DNA from: Jiangella aurantiaca
GTDB taxonomy: Bacteria > Actinomycetota > Actinomycetes > Jiangellales > Jiangellaceae
Assembly: GCF_004349105.1 (NCBI RefSeq)
Contig: NZ_SMLB01000001.1
Location: forward strand, 1-64,000
Direction of reading: 5' to 3'
Length of the DNA stretch: 64,000 nt
A program made the translations under genes and the position numbers. Shown piece after piece: positions 1-8,136 of the stretch. The notes below the pieces were generated by a model, which ran no database searches, had not been told where the DNA came from, and saw nothing but the letters and a program-made list of their open reading frames with translations. How positions within the stretch are numbered: position 1 is the stretch's first letter; each line of letters begins with the position of its first letter.

Positions 1-1173
1 CCAATCGCCTCCGCCGTCGAAGCCGCCGCCCCAGTCGCCGCCGCCGCTGTCACCGCCCCAGCCGCCGTCGCCGCCGCCGTCGACGTAGACCGGGGTCGAC
101 ATTGCGGAACCCAGCATCGTGCCCATCAGCATGCCGGGCAGCAGTCCGCCGAAGTAGCCGCCGGCCCACCCGCCGTACGCCGGCCCGGCGTCGTAGTACG
201 GACGCCGCTCACCCTCGCCGACCGGAACCATACGTATGGCGGGATCGGCGCCGTTCTTGATCCGTAGCGCGTCGGCGGCGCACGCCGGCACCGTGCGCGG
301 GACACCTCCCGGCGGTGCCCACTCGATGTCCTCGGCCGACGGGCCGTGCCCCGGATCGAAGAAGCAGGGGAGACGACGATCCGGAAGCGGCTCGCCCTTC
401 ATCCTGGCGTCGACGGTGGCCAACAGCCAGCGGCCCTCCTCGAGGGCGTTGGTCACCGGCTTCATGTCGCCCGGTCGCTCGGCGCGCTCGGCGTAGACCT
501 TCGCGTTCTCGTAGAGGTCGAGGGCGCGGCTGTACTCGTTGCGCGCCTCGATCGGGACCTTGGAGTCCTGTCGGAGGTCCAGGTCCAGCTCCGACAGCCG
601 CTCACCGTACATGGTGATGTCCTCGTCGAGGGCGCCGCGGACCTGCTCGAGCTGGGCGCGCTCCTTGCTGCGCTTGTTGCGGCGGTAGAGCAGGAAACCA
701 CCGCCGCCGGCTGCGACGAGAATCGCCAGCGGAAGCAGGCCGCCACCACCGCCGTCACCGGACGACGCCGAGTCGTTGCCGGAGTCGGATCCACCGCCGC
801 CCGCGGCGAGGTCGTTGACCCGGCTGACGAGACCGTCGACGAAGCTGGACATGTCCGCGGCGTTGTCCGCGACGCTGATCACGACGTCGTTCGCGTCGCG
901 GATGACATCGGAGGCGCCGTTCACCATCCCGTTGGGCGCCAGCACCACGACGTAGGTGCCGCTCTGGTCGACCTTGGCGGCGAGGTCGGCGCCGGTGATG
1001 TCGGAGTCGCGCGGCAGCACGGCCACGCGAATGGGCGTGCCTGAGCCCCGCAGCTGTTCGCGGGCTGCGGACTGTGCGCTACCGTCGAACTCCAACTCCG
1101 CCGCTGCGTCCAGGTCGACGTAGAGCGGGTCGTTTCGGAGGGCGGCGGCGACGTCGTCCAAGCTGCTCGACAT
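1..1173 (-). CDS. Membrane protein with Gly-rich tail (3' end outside window)
   Basis: The frame is open from an ATG at 1173 to the window edge, giving 391 codons without a stop. Residues 1-125 look like a soluble alpha/beta domain. A Gly/Ser linker follows, then one membrane segment at about residues 146-163 ending in a basic YRRNKR stop-transfer, then a helical part with many charged residues. The last visible part is very rich in Gly, Trp and Asp. This architecture recalls TPM-domain and other envelope-anchored proteins of actinobacteria, but I do not recognise the family firmly. An in-frame GTG lies five codons upstream. The gene diverges from the winged-helix gene about 50 bp away. Function unknown. 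Confidence 0.7.
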   Translation of the reverse strand, partial: MSSSLDDVAAALRNDPLYVDLDAAAELEFDGSAQSAAREQLRGSGTPIRVAVLPRDSDITGADLAAKVDQSGTYVVVLAPNGMVNGASDVIRDANDVVISVADNAADMSSFVDGLVSRVNDLAAGGGGSDSGNDSASSGDGGGGGLLPLAILVAAGGGGFLLYRRNKRSKERAQLEQVRGALDEDITMYGERLSELDLDLRQDSKVPIEARNEYSRALDLYENAKVYAERAERPGDMKPVTNALEEGRWLLATVDARMKGEPLPDRRLPCFFDPGHGPSAEDIEWAPPGGVPRTVPACAADALRIKNGADPAIRMVPVGEGERRPYYDAGPAYGGWAGGYFGGLLPGMLMGTMLGSAMSTPVYVDGGGDGGWGGDSGGGDWGGGFDGGGDW

Positions 1174-1225
1174 ATACCCATCATCCACGGTCTGGCGCGT
1201 CGTGCCACGAGGAGGTCCGGCCGTC

Positions 1226-2410
1226 ATGATCGCGACAGACGCGACCCCTGTCGGGGGCAGGTGGTTCGATGGACGCGTGGAGAAGGTCACCTGGGGCCAG
1301 GTGCTCGCCCGCCGGCTGCGGCGCCTGCACGTCACCGACCCGTCCGCCGACCTCGTCGGCACGGCGGCGCGGCTGGTCGGGCTGCACGCTCAAGTGGCGT
1401 CGTCCGCGGAGCTCATCGCGGCCGTCCGCACCCCGGCCTACGAACGAGGCGACATCGCGACCGCGTTGTGGACCGACCGCACGCTCGTCAAGACGTGGGG
1501 GATGAGGGGCACGCTGCACCTGTTCCCAGCCGCCGAGCTGCCGCAGCTGGTCGCGGCGTGGGCGCAGCGCCAGTGGCCCAAGGTCAACGCCGCCTGGGAG
1601 CGCTACCACGGCGTCAACCTCGCCGTCCTGCGGCAGGTCACCGAGATCATCGGCGAGGTGCTCCCGGGCAAGGTGCTCACTCGCGAGGAGCTGTTGGCCG
1701 AGATCGCCCGCGAGGTCCGCGCACCTGGCATCGAGGCCGCGGTGAGGTCGGGCTGGGGCCAGATGTTCAAGCCGGCCGCTGCCGGCGGCCTGCTCTGCTC
1801 CGGTCCCGAACGCGACCGCAACGTCACCTTCACCAGCCCGCGCACCTGGCTGCCCGACGTGCCCTGGGACGAGCAGCCCGACGAGCACACCGCCATGGCC
1901 GCCGTCATCGAGCGGTTCCTCGACGTCTACGGGCCCGCCACGCACGAGGACTTCGGCCGCTGGTGGGGCACCGACGCCGCGAAGGCACGCCGGCTGTTCA
2001 AGGAGCACGCCGCGGTCATGGTCCAGGTCGACATCGACGGCGCCACCTGCTGGTCCACGCCGGCCGCCCTCGCCGACCTCCAGCAGAACAAGCAGAACGA
2101 CGACGCCGTCGGCGTGCACCTGCTACCGGGGTTCGACCCGTACGTCATCGCGCCGCTCGGGCACCGTGCGTACACGGTGCCCGAGGGCTTCATCGACCGG
2201 GTGTCGCGGGCCGCGGGCTGGATCTCACCGGTGCTGCTGGTCGACGGCGTCGTGCGCGGCGTGTGGAGCCACGAGCTGAAGAACGGCACCCTCACCGTCG
2301 CCGTCGAGCCGTCCGCGAAGGTCACCGCCGCCACCAAGAAGGCGGCGACGGCCGCCGCCGGGCGTTACGGCGAGCTGTTCGACTCCGACGTCCGGCTCAC
2401 CTGGGGGTAG
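1226..2410 (+). CDS. Winged-helix DNA-binding domain protein (HTH_42/AlkZ-like)
   Basis: This is a 394-residue protein of the winged-helix HTH_42 family (formerly DUF1006), to which the AlkZ-type DNA glycosylases for crosslinks belong. Visible family marks are the LHAQVASS stretch, the KTWGMRGTLHL block near residue 90 (the family's R-T-L-H type motif) and the C-terminal beta-rich part with LLPGFDPYV. I chose the ATG at 1226 because AGGAGG lies about 11 nt upstream; GTG codons at 1202 and 1277 are alternatives. Whether it repairs DNA or only binds it cannot be told from sequence. It converges with the flavin/F420 oxidoreductase gene, with one base between the stops. Confidence 0.8.
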   Translation: MIATDATPVGGRWFDGRVEKVTWGQVLARRLRRLHVTDPSADLVGTAARLVGLHAQVASSAELIAAVRTPAYERGDIATALWTDRTLVKTWGMRGTLHLFPAAELPQLVAAWAQRQWPKVNAAWERYHGVNLAVLRQVTEIIGEVLPGKVLTREELLAEIAREVRAPGIEAAVRSGWGQMFKPAAAGGLLCSGPERDRNVTFTSPRTWLPDVPWDEQPDEHTAMAAVIERFLDVYGPATHEDFGRWWGTDAAKARRLFKEHAAVMVQVDIDGATCWSTPAALADLQQNKQNDDAVGVHLLPGFDPYVIAPLGHRAYTVPEGFIDRVSRAAGWISPVLLVDGVVRGVWSHELKNGTLTVAVEPSAKVTAATKKAATAAAGRYGELFDSDVRLTWG

Positions 2411-2411
2411 C

Positions 2412-2807
2412 TCAGGCGGCCTCTCCGCGCACATGGTCGACGGCGACCCGCACCGTCACCCGCTGCTCGCCCTTCTTGCGGTACGGGTAGCTGTCGGCGT
2501 CGAGGTACTTCTTCGCCAGCCGGTCGATCACCTCGTCGCCGTCCTCGGTGCTCAGCGTGGCGCGGCCGGTCACGCTGGCCCACCGCCACGCGTTCTCGGG
2601 GTCGAGCACGCTGACCGAGACGACGTCGTTCTCGCGGAGCCGCCGCTCCTTCACGCGGCCGGCGGCGGTGTTGAAGATCACGCCGTCGCCGTCGACGTCC
2701 ACCCAGACGATCGAGTTGTGCGGGCGGCCGTCGGCGTCGATCACGGTCGCCCAGGCCGGGATCGGGCGGGAGAACAGGTCACGGGCGGTGTCCGGCAGAG
2801 CGGGCAT
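2412..2807 (-). CDS. PPOX-class F420/FMN-dependent oxidoreductase
   Basis: A small split-barrel protein of the pyridoxamine-5'-phosphate oxidase-like superfamily. About 131 residues from the chosen ATG is usual for actinobacterial F420-dependent members such as Rv1155. The pattern is typical: an opening helix, then WATVIDADGRPHNSIVWVD, the GVIFNTAAGRVKERRLREN strand-turn that contacts the cofactor phosphate, and WRWASVTGRATL. The real substrate and cofactor (F420 or FMN) cannot be decided by eye. In-frame starts further upstream (up to 2843) exist; 2807 fits the family length and has GAAGGG about 12 nt before it. Confidence 0.8.
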   Translation of the reverse strand: MPALPDTARDLFSRPIPAWATVIDADGRPHNSIVWVDVDGDGVIFNTAAGRVKERRLRENDVVSVSVLDPENAWRWASVTGRATLSTEDGDEVIDRLAKKYLDADSYPYRKKGEQRVTVRVAVDHVRGEAA

Positions 2808-2897
2808 ACGGGGGTGCATCCCTTCATAAGGTTGACGTGTCAAGCGTTGCCATGAACGACAACGCCGGACGCACCCGTAGAGCTTCCCGATCCGGCG

Positions 2898-4709
2898 TCA
2901 GCCTTCGATCGTGCAGATGACGGCGCCGTTGGCGATCGTCGCGCCGACCTCGGCGGTCAGCCCGCTGACCGTGCCGGCCTTGTGCGCCGTGATCGGCTGC
3001 TCCATCTTCATCGCCTCCATGACGACGACGACGTCGCCCTCGGCGACGGTCTGGCCGTCCTCGGCGACCACCTTGATGATCGTGCCCTGCATCGGCGAGG
3101 TGAGCGCGTCGCCGCTGGCGGCGGCCGCACCGGACCGGCCCGCGCTGCGGCGGGCCGGCCGCCGGGCCGCACCAGCGCCCGCGCCCGCACCCGTGCCCGC
3201 GCCACTGGACAGGCCGGCCGACGCGCCCAGGCCGGCAGGCAGCACGACCTCCAGCCGCTTCCCGCCGACCTCGACGGTGATCCGCTCGCGGCCGTCGTCA
3301 CCGCCCTCGGCGCCGCCGGCGGTCCCGTCGAACGGCGTGAACGGGTTCTCCCACTCGGTCTCGATCCAGCGGGTGTGCACGGCGAACGGCTCGTCGTCGG
3401 CGGCCGGGACGAACGCGGCGTCGTCGAGTACCGCCCGGTGGAACGGGATGACCGTGGCCAGCCCGCCGACCTCGAACTCGGCCAGCGCCCGCCGGGCCCG
3501 CTCGACCGCCTGCCGCCGCGAGGCGCCGGTGACGACCACCTTGGCCAGCAGCGAGTCGAAGTTCTGCCCGACGACACTGCCCGGGTCGACGCCGGCGTCG
3601 ACCCGCACGCCCGGCCCGGACGGCGGCCGGAACGTCGTGACGGTGCCCGGGGTGGGCAGGAAGTTGCGGCCGGGGTCCTCGCCGTTGATGCGGAACTCGA
3701 TGGAGTGGCCGCGGATGACGGGGTCGTCGAAGCCCAGTTCTTCTCCCTCGGCGATGCGGAACATCTCGCGGACGAGGTCGAGGCCGGTGACCTCCTCGGT
3801 GACCGGGTGCTCGACCTGCAGCCGGGTGTTGACCTCGAGGAACGAGACGGTGCCGTCGATGCCGACGAGGAACTCGCAGGTGCCGGCGCCGACGTAGCCG
3901 GCCTCGCGCAGGATCGCCTTGGACGCACGGTACAGCTCGGCGTTCTGCTCGTCGGTGAGGAACGGGGCGGGGGCCTCCTCCACCAGCTTCTGGTGCCGCC
4001 GCTGCAGCGAGCAGTCGCGCGTCGACACCACGATGACGTTGCCGTGGCGGTCGGCCAGGCACTGGGTCTCGACGTGTCGCGGCCGGTCGAGGTAGCGCTC
4101 GACGAAGCACTCGCCGCGGCCGAACGCCGCCACGGCCTCACGCACCGCGGACTCGTAGAGGTGGGGGATCTCCTCCAGCGTGCGGGCCACTTTGAGGCCG
4201 CGTCCGCCGCCGCCGTAGGCCGCCTTGATCGCCACCGGCAGGCCGTGCTCCTCGGCGAACGCGACGACCTCGCCGGCGCTGGTGACGGGGTCGGGGGTGC
4301 CGGCGACCAGCGGCGCACCGGCGCGTGCGGCGATGTGCCGGGCGCTGACCTTGTCACCCAGCGCGGTGATGGCGGCCGGCGGTGGGCCGATCCAGACCAG
4401 CCCGGCGTCGAGGACGGCCTGCGCGAACTCGGCGTTCTCGGCCAGGAAGCCGTAGCCGGGGTGGACGGCGTCGGCGCCGGCCCGCTCGGCGACGTCGAGC
4501 AGCTTCGCGATGACCAGGTAGGTCTCGGCGGCGGTCTCGCCGCCCAGCGCGTAGGCCTCGTCGGCGAGCCGGGCGTGCGGCGCGTCGCGGTCGCCGTCGG
4601 CGTAGACGGCGACGCTGGTCAGGCCGGCATCGCGGCAGGCGCGGATCACCCGCACCGCGATCTCGCCGCGGTTGGCCACGAGAACCTTGCTGATCCGGCG
4701 GTACTCCAC
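2898..4709 (-). CDS. accA3: Acyl-CoA carboxylase alpha subunit (biotin carboxylase + BCCP)
   Basis: This 603-residue protein carboxylates its own biotin with ATP and bicarbonate and passes the carboxyl group to a beta subunit. The biotin carboxylase part fills residues 1-450: [16 protein letters not shown] at the start, the ATP-grasp glycine loop [10 protein letters not shown] and the catalytic [15 protein letters not shown]. An Ala/Gly/Arg-rich linker follows, then the biotinyl domain with [10 protein letters not shown], whose Lys568 is the biotin site. The GTG start at 4709 has GGGAGGAG seven nt upstream. Size and layout match mycobacterial AccA3 and streptomycete AccA2, shared alpha subunits for several beta subunits, two of which lie nearby (8137-9666 and 14232-15833). 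Confidence 0.93.
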   Translation of the reverse strand: MEYRRISKVLVANRGEIAVRVIRACRDAGLTSVAVYADGDRDAPHARLADEAYALGGETAAETYLVIAKLLDVAERAGADAVHPGYGFLAENAEFAQAVLDAGLVWIGPPPAAITALGDKVSARHIAARAGAPLVAGTPDPVTSAGEVVAFAEEHGLPVAIKAAYGGGGRGLKVARTLEEIPHLYESAVREAVAAFGRGECFVERYLDRPRHVETQCLADRHGNVIVVSTRDCSLQRRHQKLVEEAPAPFLTDEQNAELYRASKAILREAGYVGAGTCEFLVGIDGTVSFLEVNTRLQVEHPVTEEVTGLDLVREMFRIAEGEELGFDDPVIRGHSIEFRINGEDPGRNFLPTPGTVTTFRPPSGPGVRVDAGVDPGSVVGQNFDSLLAKVVVTGASRRQAVERARRALAEFEVGGLATVIPFHRAVLDDAAFVPAADDEPFAVHTRWIETEWENPFTPFDGTAGGAEGGDDGRERITVEVGGKRLEVVLPAGLGASAGLSSGAGTGAGAGAGAARRPARRSAGRSGAAAASGDALTSPMQGTIIKVVAEDGQTVAEGDVVVVMEAMKMEQPITAHKAGTVSGLTAEVGATIANGAVICTIEG

Positions 4710-4852
4710 GCTGACTCCTCCCAGAACTGGTGGCGAGTCTAGGGGACCGCCGGATGAACGCCGTCTGACGCACGATGCATTGAGGCAACCCGGCGGGCCG
4801 CTCATGCGTGTACAGCAGCGACGAGGGTTCACCACACGAGGGCGGGGTCGTG

Positions 4853-5416
4853 ATGCTTATACAGTCCCCAGACGAGGAAGACGCGGCCGCGAGCGCGACG
4901 GTGACGGCTGATCGTTCCGAGCTGGACGAGGCGACGATGGATTTCGAGGAGTTCGTCCGGGCGAGCCTGCCCGGGCTGCTGCGCTACGGTCACGCGCTGA
5001 CCGGGTCGCCGCACGACGCTGCCGACCTCGTGCAGACCGCCCTGGAGAAGGTCGGGTCGCGCTGGACCAAGATCATGCGGCAGAACGCCGACCCGCAGGC
5101 CTACGTCCGGCGGTCGATGGCGAACGCTCACGTCAGCCGGTGGCGGCGGCGCCGCCGTGAGGTGCTCGTCGACGAGTTTCCCGAGCACGCGGCGTTCCAG
5201 CCGGATCGGCTCGACGGCGAGCCGATGTGGAAGGCGCTGGCCGAGCTGCCGCCACGGCAGCGGGCGGTGCTGGTGCTGCGCTACTACGAGGACCTGTCCG
5301 AGGCGGAGATCGCCGCGGCGTTGGGCATCAGTCAGGGCACGGTCAAGAGCCAGGCGAGCAAGGCACTGGTGAAGTTGCGGGCGAGCGTGTCCGCGGTGGA
5401 GGGACGAGATCGATGA
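4853..5416 (+). CDS. SigE-family ECF RNA polymerase sigma factor
   Basis: An extracytoplasmic-function sigma factor. Region 2 is seen as [20 protein letters not shown]...[13 protein letters not shown] followed by [17 protein letters not shown]. Region 4 is [40 protein letters not shown], a clear helix-turn-helix for the -35 element. The body matches the actinobacterial SigE-type ECF family of about 170 residues. The start is uncertain: ATG 4853 gives 187 residues, while ATG 4937 begins at MDFEEF. The stop overlaps the next ATG (ATGA), so it is translationally coupled to a membrane protein likely to be its anti-sigma factor or sensor. It diverges from the accA3 gene 143 bp away. Confidence 0.9.
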   Translation: MLIQSPDEEDAAASATVTADRSELDEATMDFEEFVRASLPGLLRYGHALTGSPHDAADLVQTALEKVGSRWTKIMRQNADPQAYVRRSMANAHVSRWRRRRREVLVDEFPEHAAFQPDRLDGEPMWKALAELPPRQRAVLVLRYYEDLSEAEIAAALGISQGTVKSQASKALVKLRASVSAVEGRDR

Positions 5417-6405
5417 ACGACTTCGACGACGAACTGCGCCGGATCCTCGGCGACGACCGGCTGTCGCTCACCGCGCGCGCCGACGCCGTCGGGCGGATCG
5501 TCAAGGGCGCACAGCGGCGGCACACCACACGGGTCGTGGCCTCGGCCGTCGGATCGGTCGGGCTGGTGGCCGCGGTGGCGGTCGGTTCGGTCGCGGTGAC
5601 CGGTCAGTTCACCGCCGCGCCCGACGTCAACCCGGCGGGCACGCCGACGACACTTGAGACGCCCGAGACGCCGACGATCGAGGAAACCCCCGCGCCGCCG
5701 ACCCTGCAGCCGTCCGAGACACCGGCGACCGAGGAGACGGGCGAACCGCCGGTGAACACCGAGACCCCGGACCCGCCGCCGGACGAGGACACCACCGAGG
5801 CGCCGCCGGTATCCGAGACCGGTGACGAGACCGGCAGCGACACCGGAACCGAGACCGGCGAGGATCCGGCCACCGACGACCCGGCGGCGAACGCGATCGT
5901 GATCTACCCCAACGAGGGAATCGACGGCTTCACCGTCGGCACACCGCTCACCGAGCTGGAGGGCATCGACGGCGTCGAGATCACACCGTACGAGCCCGGC
6001 TCGGGCTACCACGAGGCCTGCTACGGCGAGTACCGCAGCGCGAACGCACACGGCGTCATCTCGGTGCGCGGCAGTTGGGGCGAGTACCCGGACGACCTGC
6101 GGCCGCACTACGAGGTCGCGACGATGCACTTCTACACCCCGGTGTCGACGCCGGAGGGCATCGCGGCCGGCTCGACGGAGAGCGACATGCTGGCGGCCTA
6201 CCCTCAGGCGTGGGTCATGGGTGACGGCAACTACCGCGCGGAGTTCCACGGCGAGGACGTCATCGTCCGGGCCTGGCACTTCCTGATGTCCGCCGGTGAA
6301 GTCGCCGAGGTCGTCATGGACGGAGCCGCCCGATGCGAAAAGCAGCCCATCGTCGACCCGCCGGCGGAGGGCGGGGAGCAGGCCGCCGGGACCGAGACCG
6401 GCTAA
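5413..6405 (+). CDS. Sigma-operon membrane protein, probable anti-sigma factor/sensor
   Basis: A 330-residue protein coupled to the sigma gene through an ATGA overlap. Residues 1-37 are cytoplasmic and charged ([19 protein letters not shown]...), followed by a single membrane helix at about residues 40-62 (VVASAVGSVGLVAAVAVGSVAV). Residues 70-160 form a long Pro/Thr/Glu-rich low-complexity stalk with repeated ETPET/PTIEETP units. An external globular domain of about 160 residues with two cysteines follows. This is the usual build of ECF partners that sense the envelope. No classical zinc-binding anti-sigma motif (HxxxCxxC) is present, so the anti-sigma role rests on position and topology only. 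Confidence 0.7.
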   Translation: MNDFDDELRRILGDDRLSLTARADAVGRIVKGAQRRHTTRVVASAVGSVGLVAAVAVGSVAVTGQFTAAPDVNPAGTPTTLETPETPTIEETPAPPTLQPSETPATEETGEPPVNTETPDPPPDEDTTEAPPVSETGDETGSDTGTETGEDPATDDPAANAIVIYPNEGIDGFTVGTPLTELEGIDGVEITPYEPGSGYHEACYGEYRSANAHGVISVRGSWGEYPDDLRPHYEVATMHFYTPVSTPEGIAAGSTESDMLAAYPQAWVMGDGNYRAEFHGEDVIVRAWHFLMSAGEVAEVVMDGAARCEKQPIVDPPAEGGEQAAGTETG

Positions 6406-6788
6406 CCCGCGAGCCGCTCCAGGTCGGCGCGACATCGGCGCTCCAGTTCGGCGAGGTCGGACAGGGTGGCGTCGATGTCGCGCCGGCGCTGTTCCAGTTC
6501 CGAGCGCCGGTGCTCGATCTGGTCGAGCAGGTAGCGCAGCTGGCCGACCTCGCCGGGCTCGGCGTCGTACATGCCGATGATCTTCTTGATCTCGTCCAGC
6601 GGGAAGCCCAGCCGCTTTCCGCGCAGCACCAGGCCCAGCCGCACCTTGTCGCCGTCGTGGAAGATGCGGCGGGTGCCGTCGCGGGCCGGCGTCAGCAGCC
6701 CCTGCTCCTCGTAGAACCGGATCGTGCGCAGGGTGACGCCGTACTCGTCGGCCAGTTCGGCGATGCTCCACGTCCGCTCGTCGGCCAC
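6402..6788 (-). CDS. MerR-family transcriptional regulator (LiuR-like)
   Basis: A 128-residue regulator. The winged helix is at residues 6-70 (WSIAELADEYGVTLRTIRFY, EEQGLLTPARDGTRRIF, the usual MerR recognition helix and wing). A long dimerisation coiled coil fills the C-terminus (LLDQIEHRRSELEQRRRDID). No metal-binding cysteine cluster is present, so it is not a metal sensor of the MerR/CueR kind. GTG 6788 is preceded by GGAGGA at a 6-nt distance. It diverges from an acyl-CoA dehydrogenase, the standard arrangement of LiuR-type regulators of leucine/branched-chain catabolism; a perfect 14-bp palindrome lies between them at 6839-6852. It converges with the sigma-operon membrane gene, the stops overlapping. 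Confidence 0.85.
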   Translation of the reverse strand: MADERTWSIAELADEYGVTLRTIRFYEEQGLLTPARDGTRRIFHDGDKVRLGLVLRGKRLGFPLDEIKKIIGMYDAEPGEVGQLRYLLDQIEHRRSELEQRRRDIDATLSDLAELERRCRADLERLAG

Positions 6789-6838
6789 GCCGGCTCCTCC
6801 GTTCCCGTCCGCTCGAACCCCTGGTTTCGGGCCTGAAC

Positions 6839-6852
6839 TTACGTTAACGTAA
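6839..6852. promoter_or_regulatory. Perfect palindrome, probable MerR operator
   Basis: TTACGTTAACGTAA is its own reverse complement and lies in the 100-bp gap between the divergent MerR and acyl-CoA dehydrogenase genes. AT-rich palindromes with ACGT cores are typical of sites for MerR regulators of acyl-CoA catabolism. I infer that the adjacent MerR protein binds here and controls both genes; no second copy was noticed upstream of the other branched-chain genes in the window. Confidence 0.65.
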
Positions 6853-6888
6853 ACGTCAAGTACCGGTGCACTACGGAAAGCGGGAACG

Positions 6889-8058
6889 ATGATGTTCGAG
6901 CTCTCCGCGGAACACGAGGAGTTCCGCACGGTCGTCCGCGACTTCGCCCGGGAGCGGATCGCGCCGCACGCGGCGGAGTGGGACCGCAAGCACGAGTTCC
7001 CGGTCGGCGTCGTGCGGGCCATGGGCGAGCTGGGGCTGTTCGGCCTGACCGCGCCCGAGGAGTACGGCGGCGCCGGCGGCGACCTCACCAGCCTTTGCGT
7101 GGCGATCGAGGAGGTCGGCCGGGTCGACCAGTCGCTGGGCATCACGGTGGAGGCCGCCGTCGGGCTGGGCATCACGCCGATCCTGACCTATGGAACCGAC
7201 GAGCAGAAGGCCCGCTGGCTGCCCGACCTCGTCGCCGGGCGGGCGCTGGCCGGGTTCGGCCTCACCGAGCCGGGCTCCGGGTCCGACGCGGCGGCGACGG
7301 CGACCCGCGCGGTGCTCGACGGCGACGAATGGGTCATCGACGGCGCCAAGCAGTTCATCACCAACTCCGGCTCGGAGCTGACCAGCTGCGTCACCATCAC
7401 CGCGCGGACCGGCGAACGGCCGGACGGCGGCGCGGAGATCTCCGCGATCATCGTCCCGGCCGGCACGCCCGGCTTCGTCGTCGAGCCGGCCTACGACAAG
7501 CTCGGCTGGCACGCGTCCGACACCCACCCGCTGACGTTCGACGGCGCGCGGGTGCCGGCCGACCACCTGCTCGGCGAGCGCGGCCAGGGGTTCGCCCAGT
7601 TCCTGGCGACGCTCGACGACGGCCGCATCGCGATCGCGGCGCTGGCGGTCGGCTGCATCCAGGCGATGCTCGACGCGTCGGTCGGCTACGCGCACGAGCG
7701 GACGTCGTTCGGCGTGCCCATCGGCGCCAAGCAGGCGGTCGCCTTCCAGATCGCCGACCTGCACGTCATGGCGCAGGCCGCCCGGCTGCTGACGTACAGG
7801 GCAGCGGCCCTGCGCGACGCCGGCGCTCCGGCCGAGCAGGTCAAGCAGGCGGCGGCGTCGGCCAAGCTCTACGCGACGGAGTCCGCCGTCACCGCCACCC
7901 GCGTCGCCACCCAGGTGCACGGCGGCTACGGGTTCATGGAGGAGTACCCGGTGGCCCGCTTCTACCGCGACGCCAAGATCCTCGAGATCGGCGAGGGGAC
8001 CAGCGAGATCCAGCGGCTCGTCCTCGCGCGTGGGCTCGGCCTGCCCGTTCAGTCGTGA
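6889..8058 (+). CDS. Acyl-CoA dehydrogenase (short/branched-chain type)
   Basis: A 389-residue FAD enzyme that introduces the 2,3-double bond into acyl-CoA and gives electrons to ETF. Visible marks are GFGLTEPGSGSDA (flavin/substrate loop), the WVIDGAKQFITN strand, GVPIGAKQAVAFQIAD, the VHGGYGFMEEYPVARFYRDAK segment and the final EGTSEIQR. The catalytic base is Glu369 in EGTSEIQ, as in short- and medium-chain enzymes. True isovaleryl-CoA dehydrogenases usually carry Gly/Ala there and use a Glu near residue 254, so a 2-methylbutyryl/isobutyryl or short-chain substrate is likelier despite the LiuR-like neighbour. A second ATG (6892) follows the first. The carboxylase beta gene follows after 78 bp. 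Confidence 0.9.
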   Translation: MMFELSAEHEEFRTVVRDFARERIAPHAAEWDRKHEFPVGVVRAMGELGLFGLTAPEEYGGAGGDLTSLCVAIEEVGRVDQSLGITVEAAVGLGITPILTYGTDEQKARWLPDLVAGRALAGFGLTEPGSGSDAAATATRAVLDGDEWVIDGAKQFITNSGSELTSCVTITARTGERPDGGAEISAIIVPAGTPGFVVEPAYDKLGWHASDTHPLTFDGARVPADHLLGERGQGFAQFLATLDDGRIAIAALAVGCIQAMLDASVGYAHERTSFGVPIGAKQAVAFQIADLHVMAQAARLLTYRAAALRDAGAPAEQVKQAAASAKLYATESAVTATRVATQVHGGYGFMEEYPVARFYRDAKILEIGEGTSEIQRLVLARGLGLPVQS

Positions 8059-8136
8059 AGGGGTTCAGTGCCGCAGTCTCATGCAGGATCAGGGTGACCA
8101 CGCGATGATGGCAGGGGTGTGACGGAAGGGGGCGCT

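Noticed and set aside
6889-8058. Naming the acyl-CoA dehydrogenase isovaleryl-CoA dehydrogenase.
   Set aside because: The Glu in EGTSEIQ marks the short/medium-chain type, so the specific name is not supported.
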